NCBI GenBank assembly: GCA_001701075.1
Contig: DAAK01000073.1
Span: forward strand, 17,695 to 61,920
From: Bacteroidales bacterium GP3
GTDB lineage: Bacteria > Bacteroidota > Bacteroidia > Bacteroidales > Muribaculaceae
DNA length: 44,226 nt
Direction of reading: 5' to 3'
In this document: one piece after another, positions 16,080 to 23,995 of the stretch
Layout of the letters: each line of letters opens with the position of its first letter
How positions within the stretch are numbered: position 1 is the first letter of the stretch
The notes under the pieces: model-generated
The model's input: the letters and a program-made list of their open reading frames with translations, nothing else
Told to the model about the DNA's origin: nothing
Databases searched by the model: none
Position numbers and translations under genes: made by a program

Positions 16080-17717
16080 TCAGACTGTGGTCTTAGGTCC
16101 TCTATGAGCACCATGTCGCCTTGCAGTCTGGATACATTCCCTGCGCGATACAACTACTGAGAGACCTTTGTGATCAATGGCTTCTTTAAATAGCTTTACC
16201 ATCTCATCGTGTTTCTTTGGAAGCGAATCAATAGTGTGGAGATGTTCAGGTCTCACCCCAAGTCCAAGGCATATTTCTTCAATCTTGCCAGTCCCTTGTG
16301 AATCTTGACCTCCAGTCATGCCGGTAGTAAGATTGTCGGAGATTATCACGAGCATATTGCTGTCCTCATTGACTGCATCCAGGAGACCGGAGAGTCCGGA
16401 ATGAGTAAATGTAGAGTCTCCAATCACAGCTACTGATGGATGCACTCCAGCCTCAGATGCACCCTTTGCCATAGTGATAGATGCACCCATGTCAAGCACT
16501 GTATGAAGGGCTTTGAATGGAGCAAGATATCCAAGAGTATAGCAACCAATATCTCCAAATACTCTGGCATCTTCATATCCTGCAAGAACATCGTTGAGTG
16601 CTTGATAGACATCTCTGTGTCCGCATCCTTTGCATAGAGAAGGCGGACGAGCAACTGTTAAGTCGCAATTTGCTCGAATTTCTGCAGCCTTGATAGAGTT
16701 CAATTCAGGTTTTATCTTTATCAAACATTCCAAAACCCTATCTGGATTCAATTCTCCAGTACGTTCTAAACTACCATCGAGTCTACCATAGATTTTGATT
16801 CCAGAATCCATGATGCCTCTCAGATTTTTCTCTATGAATGGTTGCCCCTCTTCAATGACGAGAAGCTCCTTGCATTCCTTTGCAAGCCCTCTAAGCATTA
16901 CCTTGGGAAGAGGGTACTGAGAGATTCTTACGGTGGGGAATGGGCATCCTTCGGGGAAAAGTTCATTAAGATAATTAGAAGCGATTCCGCTTACTATTAT
17001 GCCAAGGCTATGATCAGTGCCGGGAGTATAGACATTATAGGGTGACACCTCCGAGGCCATCTCAAGTCTGTCATAGACCTTGATAAGCTCTTTGTATCTA
17101 ACTCTTGAGTTGCCAGGCATAAGCACCCATCTCTTTCCATCCTTAGGAAAATGGATTGAGTTTTCCGGTGAAGCTTCGGTTGCTACTTCTACGGTAGCTC
17201 TTGAATGGCTCAGACGGGTCACAAACCTTATGATGACTGGAATTTCGAATTTCTCGGAAAGTTCGAAGCCATATTTTGCCATGTCGTAAGCTTCCTGCTG
17301 ATTGGATGGCTCAAGAACAGGGACAAACGCAAATTCTCCGTAAAACCGAGTGTCTTGTTCATTTTGAGAGGAGTGCATCGATGGATCGTCGGCAACTGCC
17401 ACAAGCATTCCTCCGTTTGCTCCTGTCATTCCAGAATTGACGAAAGCATCTGCTGAGGCATTCAACCCGACGTGTTTCATAGTGACGATTGATCGTTTGC
17501 CGGAATACGACATTCCTAAAGCTTCTTCGTATGCCGTCTTTTCGTTCGACGACCAATGGGAATGTATGCCCCTTTCTTTTGCAGTAGGATTGGCTTGGAC
17601 ATACTCCATTATTTCTGTTGATGGGGTGCCCGGGTATCCATAGGCGCCGCTTAGCCCCGCATTGATGGCTCCCAATGCGAAAGCCTCATCACCCAATAGG
17701 AGTTTCTTTATTTTCAT
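16080..17717 (-). CDS. iorA: Indolepyruvate:ferredoxin oxidoreductase, alpha subunit without the ferredoxin domain
   Basis: A 545-aa thiamine-diphosphate enzyme subunit. The N-terminal pyrimidine-binding domain has GAYGYPGTPSTEIMEY, SSNEKTAYEEALG and the conserved TMKHVGLNASADAF. A central transketolase C-like domain is at about 225-340. The TPP-binding domain starts with CKGCGHR (C362, C365) and carries GDIGCYTLG and GDSTFTHSGLSGLLDAVN. Archaeal IorA ends with two CxxCxxC [4Fe-4S] motifs; this protein stops at IQTARRHGAHRGPKTTV without them. It is first in the run iorA-iorB-aminotransferase-CoA-transferase and has a clear promoter about 60 bp upstream. The reaction gives acyl-CoA, CO2 and reduced ferredoxin. 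Specificity for indole- or phenylpyruvate is by family name only. Confidence 0.9.
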   Translation of the reverse strand: MKIKKLLLGDEAFALGAINAGLSGAYGYPGTPSTEIMEYVQANPTAKERGIHSHWSSNEKTAYEEALGMSYSGKRSIVTMKHVGLNASADAFVNSGMTGANGGMLVAVADDPSMHSSQNEQDTRFYGEFAFVPVLEPSNQQEAYDMAKYGFELSEKFEIPVIIRFVTRLSHSRATVEVATEASPENSIHFPKDGKRWVLMPGNSRVRYKELIKVYDRLEMASEVSPYNVYTPGTDHSLGIIVSGIASNYLNELFPEGCPFPTVRISQYPLPKVMLRGLAKECKELLVIEEGQPFIEKNLRGIMDSGIKIYGRLDGSLERTGELNPDRVLECLIKIKPELNSIKAAEIRANCDLTVARPPSLCKGCGHRDVYQALNDVLAGYEDARVFGDIGCYTLGYLAPFKALHTVLDMGASITMAKGASEAGVHPSVAVIGDSTFTHSGLSGLLDAVNEDSNMLVIISDNLTTGMTGGQDSQGTGKIEEICLGLGVRPEHLHTIDSLPKKHDEMVKLFKEAIDHKGLSVVVSRRECIQTARRHGAHRGPKTTV

Positions 17718-17779
17718 GTATCAGGTCATTTTGATAGGTTAACAAGACCGCAACTTCAGAAGAGTTGCTTTCCATGTTG

Positions 17780-17817
17780 CAAATATACAAAAAATATTCC
17801 ATACTATCAAGGAATAT
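17780..17817 (-). promoter_or_regulatory. Promoter and dyad upstream of iorA
   Basis: On the minus strand: -33 TTGA (17807-17810), a 19-base spacer and -7 TATATTTG (17780-17787). The expected start is near 17773, a leader of about 55 bases. A perfect inverted repeat ATATTCC-N10-GGAATAT (17794-17817) runs from the spacer across the -33 box, where a repressor would block polymerase. Confidence 0.6.
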
Positions 17818-17878
17818 GCCCTATAACATATAAATTTTTTCTAAAATTAATTTAAGACAGTATTTAGTCAAAAAAATT

Positions 17879-17909
17879 ATCCGAAATTGCTTTTGCTACA
17901 ATTTCGGAT
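17879..17909 (-). terminator. Terminator of the PspC gene
   Basis: A perfect 11-bp stem (17879-17889 ATCCGAAATTG with 17899-17909 CAATTTCGGAT) and a 9-base loop. On the minus strand it is followed by AATTTTTTTG. It begins 12 bp past the PspC stop. Confidence 0.85.
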
Positions 17910-17920
17910 ATTTCTCTCAT

Positions 17921-19591
17921 TTAATCATTCTTTATCAATTCGAATGAAGTGGCAGATAGCCACGTTCCGTCCCAAGTATTTGATGGCGACACATTCGTCA
18001 CCCCGAATCTCACTATGCTATCTTGACCAACTATTATATTATCTATTACAACCTCTGACCATCCGAATCCCTGCATGTGGTTAACCTGGGTCAACATATC
18101 AAGATAATGGCGGTTAGGAAGAATCTGTGCTGTATCATTTCTCAATTCAATTTCAGCATTTTTCCAAATTCCCCCTCCCTTGTTGCCGCATACTGGTATT
18201 GCTTCGGAATATCTGCTTCCATTTCCATTTATAGCAAATATCTCCGCTCCATTGCCGTTGGTTCTTCCTTTCGCCTGAAGCTTATACGTTCCAGGTGCTA
18301 CTTTTTGATTGCGTTCTACTTCAAATTCCATACCTAATCCGTCATGTTCTATTGCGCTGTCTATATAAGTCAACCCCCTGTCTCCTGAGAAATGTTCTCC
18401 TCTATTGGTATAGTTCCTTATATTTTTAGATTTTGTAATTATCCATCCTGCTTCAGTAAGTTGAGTGGCTTGCTTTTCTTTTCTATTTGATGTGCTTTCT
18501 TTCTGGGATCTTTCCATCTTTACATGACGTTTTGGAAAATAATGAATATTGACATTGCTGACAATCTTAGTAATAGAGGCTGCACTGAATACCAATGCGA
18601 TGAGCCAAACCACCAGGCATACACCTCTGAGTGTATTGCTTAGCGGACGGACACGTCCGATAATCCTTAGAGTGAAATGGGCTAAGAGATACAATGTCAT
18701 AACGAGAAGCACTAAGACACTTATTATAGACACCCAGATTAACCATGATGGATTACAGTCGAGCAACACAATAATAGGAAAATCATCACCAACTATACCT
18801 CGTAGATTTCCCCATGGAGCAGAAACTGCGCATACTAATGCTATCAGAAGACCTATGAAGCCTACTATACAAGCTGTAATAAGAAGGATTCCTACTGCAT
18901 AGACACACCATTTTAAGACTGATACTACTCCGGCAGTCAATCTTCCATCTTTGTTAAGTTCTGATTGTTTAGACAACATCTCTTTGGTTGATGAAAGAAA
19001 CTCGTCACACATATTGGATAGATTTACAGGCTCTCCTTTCATCTGAAGACGTTCAGCTGGATTTGCAGCTAAAGGTATTGATGCCCAACATACGAAATAT
19101 CCACTGATCAAAAGCATAACTATGGGAAATGTTATGTGCAAATTTATCATTAGTGCAAATATTAGCAATATATAAGCAAGACGTAGCCATAACGGATTCA
19201 CTCCAAGATAGCATCCGAATCCTGCGAAGACTCCTCCCAAAACTTTGTGTTCAGGATCTCTGAATAGTTTTTTCTTAGGAACTGAATTTGGGATTGGTGG
19301 TATCATCGGATTTACAGTTTCAGATTCTTCTTCAATAAACTGTTCAGGTTTTCCGACTCTATTGATGATTTCTTCAATGTGCTCAATACTTATAGCCTCG
19401 GCACCATTTTGGCGAAGCTCTGACATCAGTTCAGCAACGCGACCTTCAATATCGTCGGCAATTTCCTTGCCATCAGGCTGGCGTGAGAAATAATCTCTCA
19501 TATTGGCTATATAAGCGTTTAGCATCGCATAAGCGTCCTCATCCATTGGATATAGGGAGCCAAATATATTGACTGTGATATTCCTTTTCAT
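17921..19591 (-). CDS. PspC/HAAS-like membrane protein with C-terminal lectin-like domain
   Basis: A 556-aa membrane protein. Residues 1-90 (ADDIEGRVAELMSEL, EHIEEIINRVGKPEQF) resemble the HAAS domain that pairs with PadR repressors. A PspC domain lies at about 106-175 (KLFRDPEHKVLGGVFAGFGCYLG and paired hydrophobic helices). Further membrane segments are at about 222-258, 283-307 and 322-342. Residues 380-556 form a soluble domain that reads like a beta-sandwich carbohydrate-binding fold (APGTYKLQAKGRTNGNGAEIF, TWDGTWLSATSFELI), probably outside the inner membrane. It follows the padR-type gene by 3 bp. PspC proteins act in envelope-stress responses, so this may be an envelope sensor that feeds back on the PadR protein. 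The lectin-like reading is tentative. Confidence 0.72.
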   Translation of the reverse strand: MKRNITVNIFGSLYPMDEDAYAMLNAYIANMRDYFSRQPDGKEIADDIEGRVAELMSELRQNGAEAISIEHIEEIINRVGKPEQFIEEESETVNPMIPPIPNSVPKKKLFRDPEHKVLGGVFAGFGCYLGVNPLWLRLAYILLIFALMINLHITFPIVMLLISGYFVCWASIPLAANPAERLQMKGEPVNLSNMCDEFLSSTKEMLSKQSELNKDGRLTAGVVSVLKWCVYAVGILLITACIVGFIGLLIALVCAVSAPWGNLRGIVGDDFPIIVLLDCNPSWLIWVSIISVLVLLVMTLYLLAHFTLRIIGRVRPLSNTLRGVCLVVWLIALVFSAASITKIVSNVNIHYFPKRHVKMERSQKESTSNRKEKQATQLTEAGWIITKSKNIRNYTNRGEHFSGDRGLTYIDSAIEHDGLGMEFEVERNQKVAPGTYKLQAKGRTNGNGAEIFAINGNGSRYSEAIPVCGNKGGGIWKNAEIELRNDTAQILPNRHYLDMLTQVNHMQGFGWSEVVIDNIIVGQDSIVRFGVTNVSPSNTWDGTWLSATSFELIKND

Positions 19592-19594
19592 AAT

Positions 19595-19933
19595 TTAGTC
19601 AGTTGTGTTGAATGTTTTAATGATGTTGATTGAATTTGAAAGGTCGCTCCATACTTCATCAAGCTGACTGAGAAATTCTTCACCTTCTCGTGTCAGTAGG
19701 TAATATTTCCTTGGAGGCCCTTGCGTTGATTCTCTCCATTCGTAGCTCAGAAGTCCATCCTTTTTAAGGCGCGTCAATAGCGGGTAGAGCGTCCCCTCCA
19801 CAACTATCAGATGTGCCTCTTTAAGTCGGGAGATGATGTCGCTTGTGTAGCATGCTTCCTTGCGCAACAAAAGCATCACACAATACTCCAGCATCCCTTT
19901 TCTCATCTGAGATTTTGCATTTTCTATGTTCAT
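19595..19933 (-). CDS. PadR family transcriptional repressor
   Basis: A 112-aa PadR-type winged-helix protein. Family signatures are MLEYCVMLLLRKEACYTSDII at the first helices, VVEGTLYPLLTRLKKDGLLSYEW covering the recognition helix and wing, and RKYYLLTREGEEFLSQLDEVW. It should bind as a dimer to the two CATAGTACTATG palindromes over its own promoter and repress itself and the PspC gene downstream. The ATG at 19933 gives the usual N-terminus (NIENAKSQMRKG). The small size, lacking the C-terminal Vir_act_alpha extension, places it in the short subfamily. Confidence 0.92.
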   Translation of the reverse strand: MNIENAKSQMRKGMLEYCVMLLLRKEACYTSDIISRLKEAHLIVVEGTLYPLLTRLKKDGLLSYEWRESTQGPPRKYYLLTREGEEFLSQLDEVWSDLSNSINIIKTFNTTD

Positions 19934-19971
19934 TCGCGATTGATTTTAGCAGTTTTATCCTTTTCACTCTG

Positions 19972-20017
19972 CAAAGTTAATAAAAAACATAGTACTATGC
20001 AATACATAGTACTATGT
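19972..20017 (-). promoter_or_regulatory. padR promoter with twin palindromic operators
   Basis: On the minus strand: -33 TTG (20000-20002), a 20-base spacer and -7 TAACTTTG (19972-19979). Two exact copies of the 12-bp palindrome CATAGTACTATG lie at 19988-19999 (in the spacer) and 20005-20016 (just upstream of the -33 box). The second extends to a 14-bp palindrome, ACATAGTACTATGT (20004-20017). Their centres are 17 bp apart, so two dimers could sit side by side over the promoter. Confidence 0.85.
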
Positions 20018-20078
20018 TTTTTATAAAAATTTCTATTTTTTTTCCATCTTAGGGCATCTGCGGATTAAAAACAAAAAA

Positions 20079-20104
20079 AAGACGGCAGCAATTGCTGTCG
20101 TCTT
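20079..20104 (-). terminator. Terminator of the etf/acyl-CoA dehydrogenase operon
   Basis: A near-perfect 26-base inverted repeat (20079-20091 with 20092-20104, one G-U pair, AATT at the loop). It is followed on the minus strand by TTTTTTTTGT. It lies 24 bp past the dehydrogenase stop. Confidence 0.88.
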
Positions 20105-20127
20105 CTATTATTTTAATTAGCTTAAAA

Positions 20128-21828
20128 TCAATAAGTATAAGCTTTCATTTCCTCTGGCTTGAAATTGGAGATGAAGTCTGCATGCTTGGTGCATTCTGCC
20201 TGACCATATTTTACGTATACTTCAAGCGACTTGTCGAATGCCTCATCGCGCCCTGCTTCTTCAAGAAGTAAGCACCCCATTACAGTATGGCCTGCCATCT
20301 CCACGAGGCGACGCGCCATAAAGTCAGTGTATGCCTGATCCTTCACCTCAAGAACACTCTTCACTGCAGCCTCATACTGCTCACACATTTCATCAAGCAA
20401 TTTCTTGACACCTGCATGTTTTTCAGCTACTTCTGCATTCAGAGCCTCCTTGATGAAGTTGAGATATGTGCCGGTGGTGACGTGGCGAATAGCAGCCACT
20501 ACCTGGAGCTGAGTTGTTCCCTCATAGATGCTTGTGATGCGGGCATCGCGATATAGACGTTCACACTTGTAGTCTTTCATGAAGCCGCTGCCACCATGGA
20601 TCTGGATACAGTCGTATGTGTTCTGGTTGCAGAACTCAGATCCCATACCTTTTGCCAGGGGAGTGAAAGCATCAGCGAGTTTGCTATATGCTTTTGCCTC
20701 AAGCTTTTCTTCCTTAGTGAGAGGACGCTCTTTTGCAATATCGTCGTAGATTTTATAGATGTCTACAAAGCGTGCGCAAGCGTAAAGAAGCGCACGACTT
20801 GCATCAAGCTTAGCTTTCATCACGCTGAGAATTTCTGCTACAGCTGGGAATTCGATGATAGCCTTACCAAATTGCTTACGATCTTTAGCGTAGTCAAGAG
20901 CCTCACGGTAAGCAGCTTCAGAAATACCAACACTCTGCGCAGCGATACCGAGACGTGCACCGTTCATAAGAGCCATGACATACTTGATAAGGCCAAGCTT
21001 GCGGCTTCCGCAAAGTTCTGCAGGCGCATCCTTATATACGAGCTCACAAGTTGGGCTACCTTTGATACCCATCTTATTCTCAATACGACGCACGTTGACA
21101 CCACCATTTCGCTTATCATAGATGAACATTGAAAGACCACGTCCATCTTTTGTTCCTTCTTCTGAGCGAGCGAGAACAAGGTGAATATCAGAATCGCCGT
21201 TTGTGATGAAGCGCTTTACTCCATTAAGCACCCAGCTCCCATCTTCTTTCTGAGTAGCCTTGAGCATTACACTCTGAAGGTCAGAGCCAGCATCTGGTTC
21301 TGTAAGGTCCATACTCATAGTTTCCCCTTCACACACTCTCTTGATATAGCGTTCTTTCTGATCCTCATCTGCGAATTCGTAGATAGTCTCAGCACAGTCC
21401 TGAAGACCCCAAAGGTTTTCAAAACCTGCATCTGCGCGGCTTACGATATCAGCAGCCATTATATAAGGAGTGATAGGAAAATTCAGACCACCGAGACGGC
21501 GAGGCATCGACATGCCCATGAGTCCAGCCTTGCGGCAAGCTTCAAGATTCTTCTTTGTGCCTTCAGCGTAGATCACGCGGTTGTTTTCAACACGCGGACC
21601 TGTGTGGTCAACTTCTTCAGCATTTTCAGCAATAACATCGCCACAAATTTCGCCCACTACCTCAAGAACTTTATCATAAGAGTCCATGGCATCCTCAAAA
21701 TCGAGGGGTGCGTAGTCATATTTTTCAGCGTCAGCGAAGTTTCTTTCCTTAAGTTCCACGATCTTCTTCATCAATGGATGCTGAAGATGGGATTTGAGAT
21801 TCGGATTGTCAGTATAAAAATTAGCCAT
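20128..21828 (-). CDS. Acyl-CoA dehydrogenase
   Basis: A 566-aa FAD-dependent acyl-CoA dehydrogenase. Family motifs are MDLTEPDAGSDLQSV (substrate and FAD loop), LNGVKRFITNGD, GARLGIAAQSVGISEAAYREA, DRKQFGKAI and IHGGSGFMKDY. The catalytic base is E436 in ITSIYEGTTQLQ. It is longer than the usual 380 residues; about 120 residues after the core form a helical C-terminal extension of the kind found in the 560-600-residue subfamily. Electrons pass to the EtfAB heterodimer encoded immediately upstream (3-bp gap). The acyl substrate is not evident; short-chain acyl-CoA oxidation or enoyl-CoA reduction in fermentation are both possible. Confidence 0.92.
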   Translation of the reverse strand: MANFYTDNPNLKSHLQHPLMKKIVELKERNFADAEKYDYAPLDFEDAMDSYDKVLEVVGEICGDVIAENAEEVDHTGPRVENNRVIYAEGTKKNLEACRKAGLMGMSMPRRLGGLNFPITPYIMAADIVSRADAGFENLWGLQDCAETIYEFADEDQKERYIKRVCEGETMSMDLTEPDAGSDLQSVMLKATQKEDGSWVLNGVKRFITNGDSDIHLVLARSEEGTKDGRGLSMFIYDKRNGGVNVRRIENKMGIKGSPTCELVYKDAPAELCGSRKLGLIKYVMALMNGARLGIAAQSVGISEAAYREALDYAKDRKQFGKAIIEFPAVAEILSVMKAKLDASRALLYACARFVDIYKIYDDIAKERPLTKEEKLEAKAYSKLADAFTPLAKGMGSEFCNQNTYDCIQIHGGSGFMKDYKCERLYRDARITSIYEGTTQLQVVAAIRHVTTGTYLNFIKEALNAEVAEKHAGVKKLLDEMCEQYEAAVKSVLEVKDQAYTDFMARRLVEMAGHTVMGCLLLEEAGRDEAFDKSLEVYVKYGQAECTKHADFISNFKPEEMKAYTY

Positions 21829-21831
21829 GGC

Positions 21832-22860
21832 TTATTTCGAGTTCTTTTTGTAATACTTGATTAACTTTGGCACTACATCTTCCATCTTGCCTGTGATGAC
21901 GATGTCGGCTATTGCATTGATCGGTGCATCTGGGTCAGAGTTGATTGAGATGATGAGGCTTGAATCCTGCATACCTGCGATGTGCTGTATCTGTCCGGAA
22001 ATGCCACAAGCAATATAAAGTTTCGGACGAACTGTGACACCGGTTTGACCAATCTGACGGTCATGATCAACCCATCCTGCATCAACCGCGGCACGGCTTG
22101 CGCCAACTTCTGCTCCAAGCACATCGGCAAGTTGCTGAAGAAGATCAAAGTTTTCCTTCGATCCTACGCCATAACCACCTGCTACAATGATCGGGCTACC
22201 CTTGAGGTTGACCTTTGATTTTTCTACATGGCGGTCGATAATTTCTACAACGAAATCTTCATTGTTGGTGTATTTGTTAACGTCAAGGTCGATTACTTTG
22301 CCAGTGTAGTTAGAATCCTTTACTTCCTTCTTCATCACACCCTCGCGCACTGTAGCCATCTGAGGGCGGCAATCAGGATTGACGATTGTAGCCACGATAT
22401 TGCCACCGAAGGCAGGACGGATCTGATAAAGGAGATCCTTATATTCTTTTCCAGTCTTTGTGTCGGTATAATCGCCGATTTCAAGGGAAGTACAGTCTGC
22501 TGTCAGACCGCTATGAAGTGCGCTTGATACACGCGGACCAAGGTCGCGGCCAATTGAAGTGGCGCCCATAAACGCGATGCGCGGTTCTATCTCCTTGAAA
22601 AGATTGATAAGAATAGAGCTGTGAGGAAGAGAAGTATAAGGATAGAGACGCTTATCCTGCACTTTGTATAGTGTATCTACTCCATAAGGCATCACTTGCT
22701 TTTCGATATCCTTAAGGTTGTCGCCTGCCACTACTGCTTCGAGCTTGATGCCCAACTTATCGGCCAACTGGCGACCTTTGGTGAGGAGCTCAAGGCTCAC
22801 ATCAGCTACTTTGCCGTCTTCATATTCAAGATAGACGATAAGATTGTTCTTGTCTGCCAT
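21832..22860 (-). CDS. etfA: Electron transfer flavoprotein, alpha subunit
   Basis: A 342-aa EtfA. The ATG at 22860 is chosen because it starts the family N-terminus (MADKNNLIVYLEYEDGKVADVS); a longer in-frame reading would overlap etfB. The C-terminal FAD-binding part is clear: GGYGVGSKENFDLL, GAEVGASRAAVDAGWVDHDRQIGQTG, LYIACGISGQIQHIAGM and INSDPDAPINAIADI. It pairs with EtfB (13 bp upstream) to carry electrons between the acyl-CoA dehydrogenase and a redox partner. Whether this Etf is of the bifurcating type cannot be judged safely by eye. Confidence 0.95.
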   Translation of the reverse strand: MADKNNLIVYLEYEDGKVADVSLELLTKGRQLADKLGIKLEAVVAGDNLKDIEKQVMPYGVDTLYKVQDKRLYPYTSLPHSSILINLFKEIEPRIAFMGATSIGRDLGPRVSSALHSGLTADCTSLEIGDYTDTKTGKEYKDLLYQIRPAFGGNIVATIVNPDCRPQMATVREGVMKKEVKDSNYTGKVIDLDVNKYTNNEDFVVEIIDRHVEKSKVNLKGSPIIVAGGYGVGSKENFDLLQQLADVLGAEVGASRAAVDAGWVDHDRQIGQTGVTVRPKLYIACGISGQIQHIAGMQDSSLIISINSDPDAPINAIADIVITGKMEDVVPKLIKYYKKNSK

Positions 22861-22873
22861 AATATTCTTTAGA

Positions 22874-23743
22874 TTAGCCGATTGTATGGTTAGCAAATAA
22901 TTCCTTGATAAGGCCTTCGATTGCCTCATCTGTATTCTCAATCTTGCGAGCTTCTTTAGCGGTGAATACCACATTCTCAATGCTCTTCACCTTTGTAGGG
23001 CTGCCTGCAAGGCCGCACTGAGCAAGATCAGCGTCGACGTATGCTGCATTCCACTCTCCAATATTTAGATAAGGACGCTTTTCGATGAGGTCTTTCTTCT
23101 TCTCATCATTAGCCACCTCTGAAGGGGCAGCTGCATATTTGTATTTCTGAAGATGCTTTGCATTTCTCGGACGGCAATCTGCTGCACTTCCATTGACTGT
23201 CACCACGAGAGGAAGCGGAGCCTTTACAGTCTCAACTCCAGACTCTATACGGCGCTTTACAGTCACTTTGCCTCCGTCGGCATTAATGATTTCTTCTGCA
23301 TATGTCACAGTTGGAAGTCCAAGTTTTTCTGCTACCTGCGGACCAACCTGAGCAGTATCTCCATCGATAGCCTGGCGGCCACCAATGATCAGGTCATAAT
23401 TGCCAAGCTTCTTGATGGCAGCACTCAATGCATAAGAAGTTGCTAATGTGTCAGATCCAGCAAAAGCACGATCAGAAAGCACTACTCCTTCGTCAGCACC
23501 TCTATAAAGACCCTCGCGGATAATCTCTGCTGCACGAGCAGGACCCATGGTAAGGATGGTTACTTTTGTGCCGGGATACATATCCTTGAGGCGGAGAGCC
23601 TGCTCAAGGGCGTTGAGATCTTCGGGATTGAAGATGGCTGGGAGGGCTGCACGATTTACTGTGCCGTCTTCTTTCATCGCATCTTTGCCGACGTTTCTCG
23701 TATCAGGTACCTGCTTTGCAAGCACAATGATATTTAAACTCAT
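22874..23743 (-). CDS. etfB: Electron transfer flavoprotein, beta subunit
   Basis: A 289-aa EtfB and the first gene of etfB-etfA-acyl-CoA dehydrogenase. Recognisable parts are NIIVLAKQVPDT at the start, NPEDLNALEQALRLKD, ILTMGPARAAEIIREGLYRGAD, GRQAIDGDTAQVGPQVAEKLG (nucleotide-binding loop) and PLPLVVTVNGSAADCRPRN. It is somewhat longer than the 250-260 residues of many EtfB proteins because of a lysine-rich C-terminal part (about 205-289). The upstream intergenic region holds a 10-bp inverted repeat that includes possible -7 boxes. Confidence 0.95.
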   Translation of the reverse strand: MSLNIIVLAKQVPDTRNVGKDAMKEDGTVNRAALPAIFNPEDLNALEQALRLKDMYPGTKVTILTMGPARAAEIIREGLYRGADEGVVLSDRAFAGSDTLATSYALSAAIKKLGNYDLIIGGRQAIDGDTAQVGPQVAEKLGLPTVTYAEEIINADGGKVTVKRRIESGVETVKAPLPLVVTVNGSAADCRPRNAKHLQKYKYAAAPSEVANDEKKKDLIEKRPYLNIGEWNAAYVDADLAQCGLAGSPTKVKSIENVVFTAKEARKIENTDEAIEGLIKELFANHTIG

Positions 23744-23783
23744 AATTTTGTAATATTATGTTTGTAAATAATAATCAATCAGT

Positions 23784-23835
23784 TCAAAAGTATCCGTGCT
23801 ATCCCGATTTTATTGCCGATTTTGCATACTTTTGA
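23784..23835. promoter_or_regulatory. Inverted repeat between divergent etfB and nhaA
   Basis: TCAAAAGTAT (23784-23793) and ATACTTTTGA (23826-23835) are exact reverse complements 32 bases apart. Each contains TACTTTTG, which fits the TAnnTTTG -7 consensus and points away from the centre toward its gene. No convincing -33 box is present at the right distance, so this could be a paired operator instead of two promoters. The rest of 23744-23995 is AT-rich with nothing else I can support. Confidence 0.45.
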
Positions 23836-23995
23836 CTGTGATGTCAAAATGCACACATTTCGGTTTCAAGTGCAAAATTAATAAAAATTATCGAAAAATA
23901 ATAATTATTTCTTTAATAATTGCTCCTTTCGATGTTAAATTCAACCATTTTCCTAATAAGATTGTTAGTATTTTAAATCTTTTAACATTTATACT

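Noticed and set aside
16080..16100. Frameshift at the iorA end that would hide a ferredoxin domain.
   Set aside because: The 49 bases between iorA and iorB are too short to hold the missing domain in any frame, and no CxxCxxC motif appears.
21181..21864. A 227-aa plus-strand frame opposite the acyl-CoA dehydrogenase gene.
   Set aside because: It is rich in Phe, Ser and His in the way expected from reverse reading of a real gene, and has no family resemblance.
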